A program made the position numbers and the translations under genes. From positions 1 through 29,723 of IMG/VR virus record IMGVR_UViG_3300037460_000195: a stretch of 29,723 bases of DNA; one strand, written 5' to 3'. Below are positions 1 to 8,968 of the stretch, in pieces (the first letter of the stretch is position 1; the number at the start of each line of letters is the position of its first letter). This DNA comes from a virus. The notes under the pieces are model-generated. The model had not been told where the DNA came from, ran no database searches, and saw only the letters and a program-made list of their open reading frames with translations.

Positions 1-988
1 CCAACTGTTGCGAGAGAGTCATGGATCTCAACTTCAATCCTTGCTGCGCGATGAGAGTTTCTTCTGCAACTGGACCACCGACAACACTGGACGGAATTGA
101 CAGCGCCGCCAGAGCAACTGGCACAGGGCCAGATCCAAGAGCAGCCATATCCCAGACGGATGCACCTGCTCTGAACGCTTGATCAACGTACAGACCGGCA
201 GCCCTCTCCGGCTCCGTTCTTGTATCTATTTCTCCCTTGACAACCGACCCCTCCGGTGGAGGTTCGTAGTCCGGAGCATACTCTTCAATAGCCTTCGCCA
301 TTTCAAGTGAGATGATGGTCACCGTGTCGTCAATTTCGTTGACTAATCTGGCGTCTCCAGTTTCGTCTGAGATTTCTATGCGTGTATGCCCATCAACGAG
401 AGCAAAGGCATTTCTTCTATCCATGTCCCACAGATCTATCAGGTCTGAGATCTTTGCTTCGCGCATTGCCATCGCTCTTGAACCACCGGCTCCTCTTGCC
501 ACGGTCTTCATCGCCTGGATTCTTTCCTTCCACTCCTGCTCGTACTCTAGCTTAGAAATATCCATTTCCGCCTGACTCACTGGTCCTTGCGCCCTCGCCA
601 TTGCAAGATCCAGTTGACTCATTCCTGCCGCCTGTTCAGACTCAAACTCTCTCTGTTCCGCGGCGAGTGGGCCGAGGTTGCGCGAGACTGCTGCGGCAGT
701 TTCACCGAACGCGCCAGTCCTCGTTGGCGCACCGAGTCCGGCAGATATGGCGAACAACTTTTCAGCGCGCGACGGTCCCTTCATCTCTTGGAGGCGTTCT
801 TGCGCTTTACGAAGAGCGCCCATCACCTCGGTCTCCTGCTCGCGAAGACTTTCTATACCGCCATAGTCTAACGTCGGGCGTTCTCTTTGGAGAACAGAGC
901 GAGCATAGTCTAATCCTTCTGGAGAAGATGGACCTCCTCCAAGAGCCGTCTGCAGTGCTGCCACTAAATCTTCTTCAGGCATCGACAT
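1..988 (-). CDS. Candidate internal virion / ejection protein, 3' end cut by window edge
   Basis: This reading frame starts at ATG 988, which overlaps the TAA of the upstream gene (TAATG). It stays open for 329 codons to the left edge, so the C-terminus is missing. A second in-frame ATG lies at 982. The product is largely helical and Ala/Glu/Arg rich. A segment around residues 77-100 (GPSRAEKLFAISAGLGAPTR, then TGAFGE) is followed by a long charged helix (about 105-165) with coiled-coil character. Segments of this type occur in large internal virion proteins of podoviruses, but I cannot name the family with certainty. It follows two other candidate ejection proteins in the same orientation, which supports a role in a DNA-ejection complex inside the head. 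That role is inferred from context. Confidence 0.75.
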   Translation of the reverse strand, partial: MSMPEEDLVAALQTALGGGPSSPEGLDYARSVLQRERPTLDYGGIESLREQETEVMGALRKAQERLQEMKGPSRAEKLFAISAGLGAPTRTGAFGETAAAVSRNLGPLAAEQREFESEQAAGMSQLDLAMARAQGPVSQAEMDISKLEYEQEWKERIQAMKTVARGAGGSRAMAMREAKISDLIDLWDMDRRNAFALVDGHTRIEISDETGDARLVNEIDDTVTIISLEMAKAIEEYAPDYEPPPEGSVVKGEIDTRTEPERAAGLYVDQAFRAGASVWDMAALGSGPVPVALAALSIPSSVVGGPVAEETLIAQQGLKLRSMTLSQQL

Positions 989-2052
989 TAGATTCCTCCC
1001 CATCCTTCTTGCGGTTTCCAATAAGTTGGCTCAGCTTCCTTCTCAACGAAGCCTCCCCTCGCGTACTGCGCGAGTCCACCCTCCGAGCCACCCCATCCCA
1101 TCGTATCGTATATCCCCGCTCCTGCGGTGAGCAGCGATCCAAGTTGAGAAGCGCCGGACGGCTGATACTGAAGCTGAGGCATCGGACCGTACTCAGTGAC
1201 GTTTCTCCTGGAATCGTACGGCAATCCTCTCACCGTTGCACCCATCCAGTCGATGGTCTCCCTGGGATAATTCTGCTGACGCAAGAAGTCTTGATAGGCA
1301 AGATCTAAACTGCCTTGCTCCATGCCACGCCCCGTTCTGCCGACTGCCTCCATCGCGGCGGCGTCGCCGTATCCCATTCGCGATGCCATCTCACCGAGCG
1401 CTCCGTATCCCCTCGCACCCTCCACCCCAAGTTCACCGGCGACACCGGCTCCCGTGATGTAACGATTAGCATCCGCTCCGTAAAGCTCGCCGGCCTGACC
1501 GTATCCCGTAGACAGAGTCGCAAGTTGCTGCGCGTTCAAGCTCTCACCAAAGTCTCTTGACGCTCTCTCCCCCATCTCCATCATGCGATCACTGCCGAAG
1601 TGACCGGCCCGAGTGAACGCGCCTTGCAGTTGAGGAAGTGTCTGCTCATCAAACTGCCTGTTCGCAAGATCAGACTGACGCTGAAGAACGTGACCTATGA
1701 ACGGATCCATGTATTCGTCGACCGCGCCAGGAAATCCTCTAGTTCCTTCGCCGAGCATTCCAGCCGCCTGACTTAGCCCGCCTCCGAGCGTCGCTCCGGC
1801 CGCGCCGAGATAGGGTTGATACGCTCCGACAGTTTCGCGCGCTATGTCAAACCCTTGCTCTTCATCTTCCGAGAACCCTGCTATACGCGGACCTCCGTAG
1901 GCTTGATACGGTTCAGCCGCTATCACATTCGCGCGCTTGATTAGTCCTTGCGTATAATCAGAAAGCCACTTCGGCATCGACTCGACAGTCTGTCCGTAAG
2001 ATGTGACTGACGGTGGTGGTCTTCCCTCAAATAGAAAATCGTTAACTGGCAT
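988..2052 (-). CDS. Candidate DNA-ejection / internal virion protein
   Basis: A 354-residue protein with start ATG 2052 preceded by a purine-rich GGTAAGGAA site. The middle (about 110-190) carries the pattern YMDPFIGHVLQRQSDLANRQ, then a LPQLQGAFTRAGHFGS-like stretch. Such segments are common in podoviral proteins annotated as internal virion or DNA-transfer proteins. It is rich in Gly, Ala and Gln, has no signal peptide, and ends with an ARGGFVEKE segment close to the C-terminus. That Gly-Gly-x-Val signature also occurs in three other proteins of this window. It sits between the 712-residue glycine-zipper protein and the partial helical protein. The ejection role is inference from composition and position. 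Confidence 0.75.
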   Translation of the reverse strand: MPVNDFLFEGRPPPSVTSYGQTVESMPKWLSDYTQGLIKRANVIAAEPYQAYGGPRIAGFSEDEEQGFDIARETVGAYQPYLGAAGATLGGGLSQAAGMLGEGTRGFPGAVDEYMDPFIGHVLQRQSDLANRQFDEQTLPQLQGAFTRAGHFGSDRMMEMGERASRDFGESLNAQQLATLSTGYGQAGELYGADANRYITGAGVAGELGVEGARGYGALGEMASRMGYGDAAAMEAVGRTGRGMEQGSLDLAYQDFLRQQNYPRETIDWMGATVRGLPYDSRRNVTEYGPMPQLQYQPSGASQLGSLLTAGAGIYDTMGWGGSEGGLAQYARGGFVEKEAEPTYWKPQEGWGGI

Positions 2053-2056
2053 TTCC

Positions 2057-4195
2057 TTACCCTCTTCGTATGAATTTCTTAGTTACCAGACCACCACGAG
2101 CGAGCTTGAACTCTGGGCTCATGGAATCTAACTGCGCGGTAATCTCACTGACACGTTTCTTATTGCCAGTTGTGATCGCCGTTTCTAATTTGTTGGCGAG
2201 TCTTGTCAAATCCTTGAGTGCAGGCTTCGCCTTGATCGCGCCACCCTTCGCTTCCTTCAACTTCTCCAGTTCGTCGGCAGACCTGCCCTTCAGGTTTATC
2301 AGTTTATCGAGAAGACTCAACGTCTCCTCTTCCTTCTTCGTTGGTTTCTTCTTCTTCTTTTCCCAGTAGTCGCCGTACTTCTTGTTCCACAGTCGGTAGC
2401 GAGCGGTCCCCTCTTTATAGGGATTCTCCTTCGGAGGAACGTATCCACCCTCCTGCATGTAACGCTCCGGCTTCTTGGCCGCGTCACTGAATCCACCCTT
2501 CGCAAGTTTCTTGCTCTTGTGCTTCCGCAAATTCTCCCGCATCTCATCCAGTCGCCGCGCTCCGGCGTCCGTACTTCCGTCGCCGAGCAGCGCAACCGAC
2601 TCGCTGTCAATCACGTACTCCCCGTCGCTCAGCACTGCCGGAATTTCATCGCTGCGACCAGTCCCAGGTCCTCGCACGTGTCCGCCCGTTTGATACTTTT
2701 GAATAAGACCGCCGAGTGCCGCCGGAACTGGACTGGTATTGTATCCCGGAGGAGGATTCATCATGTTCGTAGACGGGTCAAACGTCCATCCTTGCGCCTG
2801 AAGAGTTGCTCTCCTCACATTTCCGCCGTATCCAGCATACCCTCCCGGTCCTCCTCCAGTAGCTCCCGGACCTCCGGCAGTTGGAGACGTAGATGGGATA
2901 GCATTAGGATTGAAGAAACTGAACTCACTTTCTTGCGGCGCTCCGACCTGTCCATAGTTGCTGTAGTTCTCCATCGGCATCTGTTGTCTATTGTATGGCA
3001 GAGTTCCCAAGTCATCCGTGAACCCCGGAGGCAGTTGACTCGAGAAATCTGGCGGACCTTCGTCTTTGTTCCCTCCGGCTCCCATCATCCCCGCGATACC
3101 GAGCGCTCCTCCAGCCGTCAACCACGGATGCTCCTTCATCCATCCAGTAGCTTTACCCCACATACTTGGATCTGCCTCTGGAAGTGCAGTTCCGAACACC
3201 GATGTTCCCGGACCGGCCGGACTCTGACCCTCACCGATGTAGTATCCTTCTTGGGGAGCAGCAATAGGACCGACGTCGCCAGGACCGTATCCAGTGTAGC
3301 CGAATGGATCTTCTACCTTTGATCCACCGACACCTTCCATTCCGGGAGTAACGTCGAACTCACCCTCTCCCGGCTTGAAGATACCGCGACCAATGTCAGT
3401 CAGCTTCTTCTCCGCTTGCTGCATCGGATTCTGCATGAGAGATGACATCGCCTGACCAGTTGCGCCAGCACCGAATCCTGCGCCAGTCGCTGACCCGGCT
3501 GCTCCGCCGAGTAGTGCGTCACCCGCTATCTTCGCAGTCGCACCCTTCAGTCCAAGTTTCTTACCGATGTCGCTACCGACGCCGCTCATAGTGAGACCAC
3601 TCAGCGCTCCACTGATTGCGCCAGTCTTGCCTCCACCTAGTGCGCCGATGCCAGTACGAAGAAGAGTGTTGCCGATGGTCGCCGCCGCTTTGCCAGTCGC
3701 ACCGAGCATTCCACCGAGCGCCGATCCCAGGCCGGGAGCGAATATGTTCAGTGCGATGGGCGCAACGAAGCTGAAGAGCGGACTCTTGACAATTTTCTTG
3801 ACAGTCTTCTTAATCCCCTTCCACAGTTTACTCAGGAATCCGTACTCGGGGATGCCCGTATTCGGGTTGATGTCAGGCTCACCCCACATGGAAGTGATAG
3901 CCTCGTACTCTTCGGGAGCCAAGTGCAGAAGCATCTCGTCGTCGCCACGACCAGCTTGACGAACTTCGTCAGCTTGCTGCTCCATGATCATGCCGAGACC
4001 ACCCTGAGCGTATCCCTTGACCTCGCCTCCCATATTGTAGAGACGAAGTTTCTTGGTCTTTCCGCTCTTCGGGCCACCGAGCTCTTCGGCAGCAATCGTC
4101 ATCAGCATTTCCAGTCCACCGGGAACCTGAGCGACCGCGCCGATCTGCTCAGCTATGTCTTTGCCGCGCTGATATTCTGTTTTCTTCCGTGCCAT
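2057..4195 (-). CDS. Large glycine-rich candidate ejection protein with GG-x-V and SDGEYV motifs
   Basis: A 712-residue protein. Residues 138-250 form a glycine-zipper stretch (many GxxxG and GxxxA steps, moderately hydrophobic) that could insert in a membrane. Residues 440-460 are nearly pure Gly/Pro/Ala/Tyr. Residues 504-530 carry GGHVRGPGTGRSDEIPAVLS followed by DGEYVI. This is a recognisable module of phage tape-measure and internal virion proteins, usually seen as GPGTGxSDxIPAxLSxGEFVI. The C-terminal third is Lys rich and helical (605-700). Gly-Gly-x-(Val/Ile/Leu) motifs recur at about 56, 65, 495, 504, 583, 651 and 701. Downstream of the nozzle gene in a podovirus-like block, a role in the DNA-ejection apparatus is more likely than a long-tail ruler. 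Function is inferred. Confidence 0.78.
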   Translation of the reverse strand: MARKKTEYQRGKDIAEQIGAVAQVPGGLEMLMTIAAEELGGPKSGKTKKLRLYNMGGEVKGYAQGGLGMIMEQQADEVRQAGRGDDEMLLHLAPEEYEAITSMWGEPDINPNTGIPEYGFLSKLWKGIKKTVKKIVKSPLFSFVAPIALNIFAPGLGSALGGMLGATGKAAATIGNTLLRTGIGALGGGKTGAISGALSGLTMSGVGSDIGKKLGLKGATAKIAGDALLGGAAGSATGAGFGAGATGQAMSSLMQNPMQQAEKKLTDIGRGIFKPGEGEFDVTPGMEGVGGSKVEDPFGYTGYGPGDVGPIAAPQEGYYIGEGQSPAGPGTSVFGTALPEADPSMWGKATGWMKEHPWLTAGGALGIAGMMGAGGNKDEGPPDFSSQLPPGFTDDLGTLPYNRQQMPMENYSNYGQVGAPQESEFSFFNPNAIPSTSPTAGGPGATGGGPGGYAGYGGNVRRATLQAQGWTFDPSTNMMNPPPGYNTSPVPAALGGLIQKYQTGGHVRGPGTGRSDEIPAVLSDGEYVIDSESVALLGDGSTDAGARRLDEMRENLRKHKSKKLAKGGFSDAAKKPERYMQEGGYVPPKENPYKEGTARYRLWNKKYGDYWEKKKKKPTKKEEETLSLLDKLINLKGRSADELEKLKEAKGGAIKAKPALKDLTRLANKLETAITTGNKKRVSEITAQLDSMSPEFKLARGGLVTKKFIRRG

Positions 4196-4199
4196 AATT

Positions 4200-4439
4200 C
4201 TATCCTACTAAGTCTTGGGTCAAGAAGAATAAACTTGCCCACTCACGCCAATCATCAAAGTCGTATGGAACTGGAGCGTCTCTCCCAACTTCATCTGGAT
4301 CGCCGACCAAATTCATAGCCCAATCCTGCCATTTTTCCGGGTCTTCCAATTTCTGCACCGAGCCAGTTCCAATCTCGTAGAACTGGTTCATGTTGTCTGT
4401 CCATTCCAGAACTTCCATGTAGTACGGGTTGAGGATCAT
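4200..4439 (-). CDS. Small conserved-looking structural-region protein (79 aa)
   Basis: A small acidic, tryptophan-rich protein. Its ATG overlaps the stop of the nozzle gene (ATGA), indicating translational coupling. The C-terminal segment FDDWREWASLFFLTQDLVG is its most distinctive part. Similar short proteins with a DWREWA-type ending accompany nozzle or ejection genes in other podovirus-like genomes, as far as I recall, but no function is known to me. It has no cysteine pair, signal peptide or transmembrane segment. Because it is coupled to the nozzle and precedes the ejection protein by 4 bases, it is probably a minor virion or assembly component. Confidence 0.7.
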   Translation of the reverse strand: MILNPYYMEVLEWTDNMNQFYEIGTGSVQKLEDPEKWQDWAMNLVGDPDEVGRDAPVPYDFDDWREWASLFFLTQDLVG

Positions 4440-5974
4440 GACTCAACTCTTTCGCCCGTTGGTTCTAAGTGAGCCAACGTCTCACCAAATTCATAATTAC
4501 CGCCGACGACGTTGGACGTAAACTTAAAGCTCATCAGCCTCCTGACGGTCTTCAGTTTGATTGTCTCGTCTGTCGGGTCTGTCGGTACTTCCTCAAATGT
4601 TCTCGGGCCATCCTCTACGAATGGAGCCTTTGAGTTGATGCGACCTCGCACGTTGAGCGTCATTTCTTTGGCCTGAACAAAGTCCGGCTCCACTCTCGCC
4701 ACTCGCAATTCTGCGCTGCTCGGTTCTTGTTCGTCGACCGGCATTCCCATCTCTGCCGTCTCAAAGAACGATTCTATTGCCACGATGCTGGAACCGTCAA
4801 TCTGATCTACTCCAGTCTCGTGCTGCCAGAGTGTGAAGGCATCCGTTCCGGGAGCGCCAACATCATCCGCGTCAACTAAGAACGGCTTGTTATACACTCG
4901 CGCGTAGATCCCCGCCGTTCTGCCCGGTACATTCCCCGGTTCACGTTCGGTGGGCAGTTCCGTGTCGTACCAAGAACCCTCCTTCACGTTGAAGATGATC
5001 GCGTGGTTGCACTCCGTCGCTCCATCCTTGGGGAAGCACCACCATATCTCGTGGAACCGAGGAACCTTGAACGCGAACACCTTCTGCCGCTCACTGAAGT
5101 TCAGGTTGTCGTAGAAGAAGTTGACGTTGAAGTCGTTCGGCACATCGCGCACGACACCGTTGAACATGAGCCACCGATCCACTCCTGGCCAGAAGTACGT
5201 TCCGTCGTACTCGATGACTGCCTGACTGGAAAGAATGCTGATGTCACTGGCGAGCGTATCAAACTGCCAGATCGCAGTTCCACCGACGAACGTCGCACGA
5301 ATCAGTGCGTCGAGCGACCAGAATATTCCGGCCGGACCCTGACCCGCTCCGCGCAGAGGCTGTCCGGCAACGATCTTCTGCTGCGTGATGAACGCCTCCG
5401 AGTCTAGCGTCGTGGGGTCATTGACGTTCGACCATCCAATCTGTCCGCTGTTACCAAAGAAGAACAGGTACGGACCGAGCGTAACGATGCCACCACTGAC
5501 GGATGCGAGTGTACTGTCGATCAACACTGCGGAGTCAACGGCGTCGCCGATGTAGATTGGAGATTCCACCGTGCTATCTATGTCATTGAGATTATGACCA
5601 CCATGAGCGATAACATCCGTCGTGGCTGTGACACCGTCGTAGAAGTGATCGAACTGCCAGAGCGCCATCGGGTCCGAGAACCCCACTGGAGTTCTGTCGT
5701 TCTGCGCACTGAGCGAGCCGCTTCCAGTTACGATGTATTGAGTGAGGTTGCTCGCGCCGCCGATGTGCAGATACCGAAGACCGTTCGCACTGAAGCTGGT
5801 CATTCCTCGCGCAACTTCCGGAACCGTGCTGGTCACTGCCTGATAGCCGCCGATCTTTCGCGGACGCCCACGCTGGAACCGACACCACTTTCCGTCGATG
5901 TAGTTCTGTCCCTCAAGAACAGTCCCGTCCCGCTTGATGCCAGGAGCAGAGTGAATTCTGATCGGTTTCGTCAT
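4436..5974 (-). CDS. Tail nozzle / P22 gp10-like tail protein
   Basis: A 512-residue, all-beta-looking protein. The N-terminus has the opening typical of gp10-like packaged-DNA-stabilisation or nozzle proteins: residues about 17-45 give a GTVLEGQNYIDGKWCRFQRG segment and then RPRKIGGYQ. Repeated aromatic beta blades follow (for example FFFGNSGQIGWSNVNDP, YFWPGVDRWLMFNGVVRDVP, HEIWWCFPKDG), as expected of a beta-propeller. In P22 and phiEco32/SU10-type phages such a protein plugs the portal-adaptor channel and forms the distal tail. The start ATG 5974 overlaps the fibre stop (TAATG). Its place after a head-tail adaptor and a fibre fits this role. Confidence 0.85.
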   Translation of the reverse strand: MTKPIRIHSAPGIKRDGTVLEGQNYIDGKWCRFQRGRPRKIGGYQAVTSTVPEVARGMTSFSANGLRYLHIGGASNLTQYIVTGSGSLSAQNDRTPVGFSDPMALWQFDHFYDGVTATTDVIAHGGHNLNDIDSTVESPIYIGDAVDSAVLIDSTLASVSGGIVTLGPYLFFFGNSGQIGWSNVNDPTTLDSEAFITQQKIVAGQPLRGAGQGPAGIFWSLDALIRATFVGGTAIWQFDTLASDISILSSQAVIEYDGTYFWPGVDRWLMFNGVVRDVPNDFNVNFFYDNLNFSERQKVFAFKVPRFHEIWWCFPKDGATECNHAIIFNVKEGSWYDTELPTEREPGNVPGRTAGIYARVYNKPFLVDADDVGAPGTDAFTLWQHETGVDQIDGSSIVAIESFFETAEMGMPVDEQEPSSAELRVARVEPDFVQAKEMTLNVRGRINSKAPFVEDGPRTFEEVPTDPTDETIKLKTVRRLMSFKFTSNVVGGNYEFGETLAHLEPTGERVES

Positions 5975-8307
5975 TATGAATTATCAACAATTATAAAGTA
6001 CCAGTCTCGATCTTCGTGCTCTTGTCCACCGATGGCACCCATGTCTGGAAAACCAACAGTCACTTCGAAAGAGTTTGCTGTTGGATCTACTACACTAACC
6101 AAAATGAATTCCTGATCACTGGCACCCGTCCCTGTCAGTGTGATGATGAGATCAGTGAGAGGGGATAGACCAAGATTGTGAGTTACTGTGTAGATGCCGA
6201 TACCGTCTCGAACCACAGACCAACCGGCTGGAACAACTTCTCCAACTGCGTTCGCTGGTACGAATCCAGTATAGATGGTCCCTAGGCTTCCGCCACCGAG
6301 ATCTGCCGTGGTCAGTACTCGCTCGAATCCTGCGCCAGTATCTTGGTTATCAACTTCAAGACCACCCGATGCAGCAACCACAGTGCGAGCGGTTTCAACA
6401 TTGTTGAAGTACATCGCTGACTTGCCGTTCGCTGTACCGTAGAAGGCTATCTCGCCGTTGGCAACTTGAAGACTGAGATCAGTGTCTGCCCGTAGAATAG
6501 TAAGAGCATCGGGATCAGCTAGGAGATACGTTCGAGGACTGCCGCCAAAATCGAATCCCCTAAGTTCAAATTCTTGTCCGTTGATGTTATTGGCTAGATG
6601 CAGTTTCGCTTCTGCCGCAGTCCAGCCCCAGTCACCCTTTATATTTCCCGAAGAATCTTTGAGCTGAACAAGATGCTGCTCAGTAGGACTGTTGCCGTCA
6701 GCGAATACGTCCACGATACCGGCTAACGATGAAGCGATTAATCGCAGTGTACCGGCAGGATTAAGAGTGACACTGGATGCTGCCCCAGAAGTGAGTTCGA
6801 TAGCTCCGCCAGCCATGAGGTTCGCAATTCTAAGGGGGAGTGAAGCAGTGGGCTGACCGATCAGCGCCCTCGGAGTTCCGTCTGAGTGCGCGAATTCAAG
6901 CAAGCGAACTTCCGCGTCCGCGTTACCGTCACTTCGTAACTGTGCGATGCCGAGAAGTTCAGCAGTGACCCGCACGTTGCTCGCACTATCAACGAGTTGA
7001 CTGACGTTACCAACCACAGAAGACAGTGTTGTCTTCTTTATGGCGTCGGAGTCATCAATGTCCTGGAACGTAACGAAGTCCCCCGAAGCGATGACTTCTA
7101 CTGGAATGCCGGAATAATCAAGATCGTGCTCTCTATCAATACTTAGGTCTCCACCTCCCGTCAGTCCAATTCCAGTATCAATCAAACGTGTAAGTGGAGG
7201 AACTCCCAGGTTCGTTCGCGCTAGAGCGGCAGTCGTTGCTCCCGTTCCACCCTGACTGATGGTGATGGGGAAAGTAACGACGCTGGACTCAGCATCCACC
7301 ACGTCGACTCCATCGCAATATAGAATCGCTCTACTATCATCTGGAATTTCTACGGGGACAGCTTGTCCTGCCGTATTGACAAACAGAGAGAACGCACCTG
7401 TCGTAGATTTGTCCACCCAATATTCTTGAATCGTATTGGGAACAACTATGTTCCTATCGCCAGTCAACGTTCCGATGAACCGATACGCCACGCGATCAAG
7501 CTGGACGCCGGACAACACGAAGTCACCCGAACCGGAGACGTCTATCTCGGTGAAGTCAAACCCGGTATCCAAGGATGATGTCAGTCCAATCGTGAACCAG
7601 TTCGTGCCATCCGTGACGAACGTACCAGACACTCCCGGATTCAACATCAAGCTTCCGCCGTCGTCAATGACTCCGGATGGAGTTGATACTGTTAATATGC
7701 CAGATCCGTCGTTTCTTATGTAGGTGAACCAGTCAGAACCGACTGTTCCAGGATCCGGCAGATTAAACGTGCCGACGCCTGAATCCCAGACATTCAATTG
7801 CGCACGATCAGCATCCGTCATGTTCAGTGGAGAACTACCAGCAAGTACGATCGTAGGTGGAATCGTTTGATTCAACGTCGTCGTGATTGCTTTTAATCCT
7901 GCTCCTGCAAGCGCAGATGCAGCCGCGACAGATACAGTTGCTCCCAGTTGAAATGACCTCCACACTCCAGCCGATGTGCTGTTATCTGTAAGATAGATAA
8001 ACCATGATGCTCCGCCGATAAGAGATATGATTGTACCTCCGCCACTGTCTCTAACTGTAAACGTGTTGGAACCGATGTTAGTGAACAGAGTCGTGTATCC
8101 AGTAGACACCTGACGAGCATCATCAAAGTCAATGTTGAGACCGGCGATAGTTGCATCAACATCGATGATGTCCACCGCAACATCGTCGCCACCGATCTGT
8201 TGCTCGATCGGCCACTGTAGCTGAACATCAGCGCTGATCGTCAGTTCTAAGTATGTTCTCTGTGCGGGGTTGATCGATCCGCCGCCAAAGACGTCGTTAT
8301 AAGCCAT
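5974..8307 (-). CDS. Tail fibre protein (777 aa)
   Basis: A long beta-rich, Asp/Gly/Thr/Ser-rich protein lacking cysteine pairs or transmembrane segments. The N-terminal 150 residues (starting NDVFGGGSINPAQRTYLELT, then SADVQLQWPIEQ) look like the virion-anchor domain of a widespread podoviral fibre family. The middle carries a fibre-type ISQGGTGATTAALARTNLGV segment (a QGGTGAT motif is common in phage tail fibres). The C-terminus, from about residue 700, is a beta domain with VTHNLGLSPLTDL and DPTANSFEVTVGF segments, typical of fibre tips. It lies between the adaptor and the nozzle, where a tail-attached receptor-binding fibre is expected. Host receptor unknown. Confidence 0.85.
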   Translation of the reverse strand: MAYNDVFGGGSINPAQRTYLELTISADVQLQWPIEQQIGGDDVAVDIIDVDATIAGLNIDFDDARQVSTGYTTLFTNIGSNTFTVRDSGGGTIISLIGGASWFIYLTDNSTSAGVWRSFQLGATVSVAAASALAGAGLKAITTTLNQTIPPTIVLAGSSPLNMTDADRAQLNVWDSGVGTFNLPDPGTVGSDWFTYIRNDGSGILTVSTPSGVIDDGGSLMLNPGVSGTFVTDGTNWFTIGLTSSLDTGFDFTEIDVSGSGDFVLSGVQLDRVAYRFIGTLTGDRNIVVPNTIQEYWVDKSTTGAFSLFVNTAGQAVPVEIPDDSRAILYCDGVDVVDAESSVVTFPITISQGGTGATTAALARTNLGVPPLTRLIDTGIGLTGGGDLSIDREHDLDYSGIPVEVIASGDFVTFQDIDDSDAIKKTTLSSVVGNVSQLVDSASNVRVTAELLGIAQLRSDGNADAEVRLLEFAHSDGTPRALIGQPTASLPLRIANLMAGGAIELTSGAASSVTLNPAGTLRLIASSLAGIVDVFADGNSPTEQHLVQLKDSSGNIKGDWGWTAAEAKLHLANNINGQEFELRGFDFGGSPRTYLLADPDALTILRADTDLSLQVANGEIAFYGTANGKSAMYFNNVETARTVVAASGGLEVDNQDTGAGFERVLTTADLGGGSLGTIYTGFVPANAVGEVVPAGWSVVRDGIGIYTVTHNLGLSPLTDLIITLTGTGASDQEFILVSVVDPTANSFEVTVGFPDMGAIGGQEHEDRDWYFIIVDNS

Positions 8308-8311
8308 GATT

Positions 8312-8956
8312 CTACGCCTCCCTTCTCGTTGAAGACCTATCTATGATCTTCTGTATGTCTTCGCCGTTGAGTAGTTGCAGATCACGGTCATACGTAGTCT
8401 GCCACGTTGGAATTCGTTTGTCGTTCACCAAGAATCTTGTCGCCTGGAGCAGCGCCGCGTGAAGCAGTGCGTTCGGCGCATACGTCGATGACCAGTTCGT
8501 TTGATTCGTATCGTCCAGAAGTGCCGGAAGTTCATAGTACAGAAGCTCGAACGGATAATCAAAGTCCGGCGTCGGACTGAACAGGTAGTTGAAATAATTG
8601 TAGTCCGCGTAGAACCTCGGCTCTCTCCTCAAGTCTTCATCGGGCCAGTACATTCGACAGTACTCGTAAGAACGTGGGAACAGAGGGGTTCTCACCTGCT
8701 CCGTTCCCACGCCAAAGTTGATGCTCACTGTATCTCTCCAGCGATCTGGCTTCTGGTAAACAGACGTTCCAGCGGCCATCGTACTGGTGACAACATTTAT
8801 GAACCCTTGAATCTTGAGCGCGCGAGCAAGGTCTCGTTCCGCAAGGTTGATCAGGCGGGGGAGTTGATCGAACACTGTCGGATCGACTGATGTCCCTCGC
8901 TCCAGGTAATCGCGAAGATCATCTTGCAGGGAATCAAATGTCATTGCAGTAGGCAT
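8312..8956 (-). CDS. Head-tail adaptor, SU10 adaptor-like
   Basis: A 214-residue helical protein with start ATG 8956 after an AAGGAG site 8 bases upstream. Diagnostic segments are LPRLINLAERDLARALKIQG (about 31-50), a KPDRWRDTVSINFG strand, WPDEDLRREPRFYADYNYFN, an FELLYYELPALLDDTNQTNW stretch and a C-terminal helix ending IDRSSTRREA. These match my memory of a portal-associated adaptor family in podoviruses related to phage SU10. Such proteins form the ring joining the portal to the nozzle. It sits two genes before the nozzle. A second adaptor-like protein (15119-16195) occurs upstream, so the neck may contain two adaptor layers. Confidence 0.85.
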   Translation of the reverse strand: MPTAMTFDSLQDDLRDYLERGTSVDPTVFDQLPRLINLAERDLARALKIQGFINVVTSTMAAGTSVYQKPDRWRDTVSINFGVGTEQVRTPLFPRSYEYCRMYWPDEDLRREPRFYADYNYFNYLFSPTPDFDYPFELLYYELPALLDDTNQTNWSSTYAPNALLHAALLQATRFLVNDKRIPTWQTTYDRDLQLLNGEDIQKIIDRSSTRREA

Positions 8957-8968
8957 CGGTCTTGCTCC

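Noticed and set aside
601-1308. A 235-codon plus-strand open frame near the left edge
   Set aside because: It spans the junction of two well-supported minus-strand genes (TAATG overlap at 988) and has no domain signal.
2519-3322. A 267-codon plus-strand open frame opposite the 712-aa protein gene
   Set aside because: The product is Ser/Arg rich and low complexity, and mirrors the Gly/Pro-rich coding of the other strand. Synteny and ribosome sites favour the minus strand.
2057-4195. Calling the 712-aa protein a classical long-tail tape measure
   Set aside because: No tail tube, tail assembly chaperone pair or sheath genes are present, and the neighbours are a nozzle and internal-type proteins.
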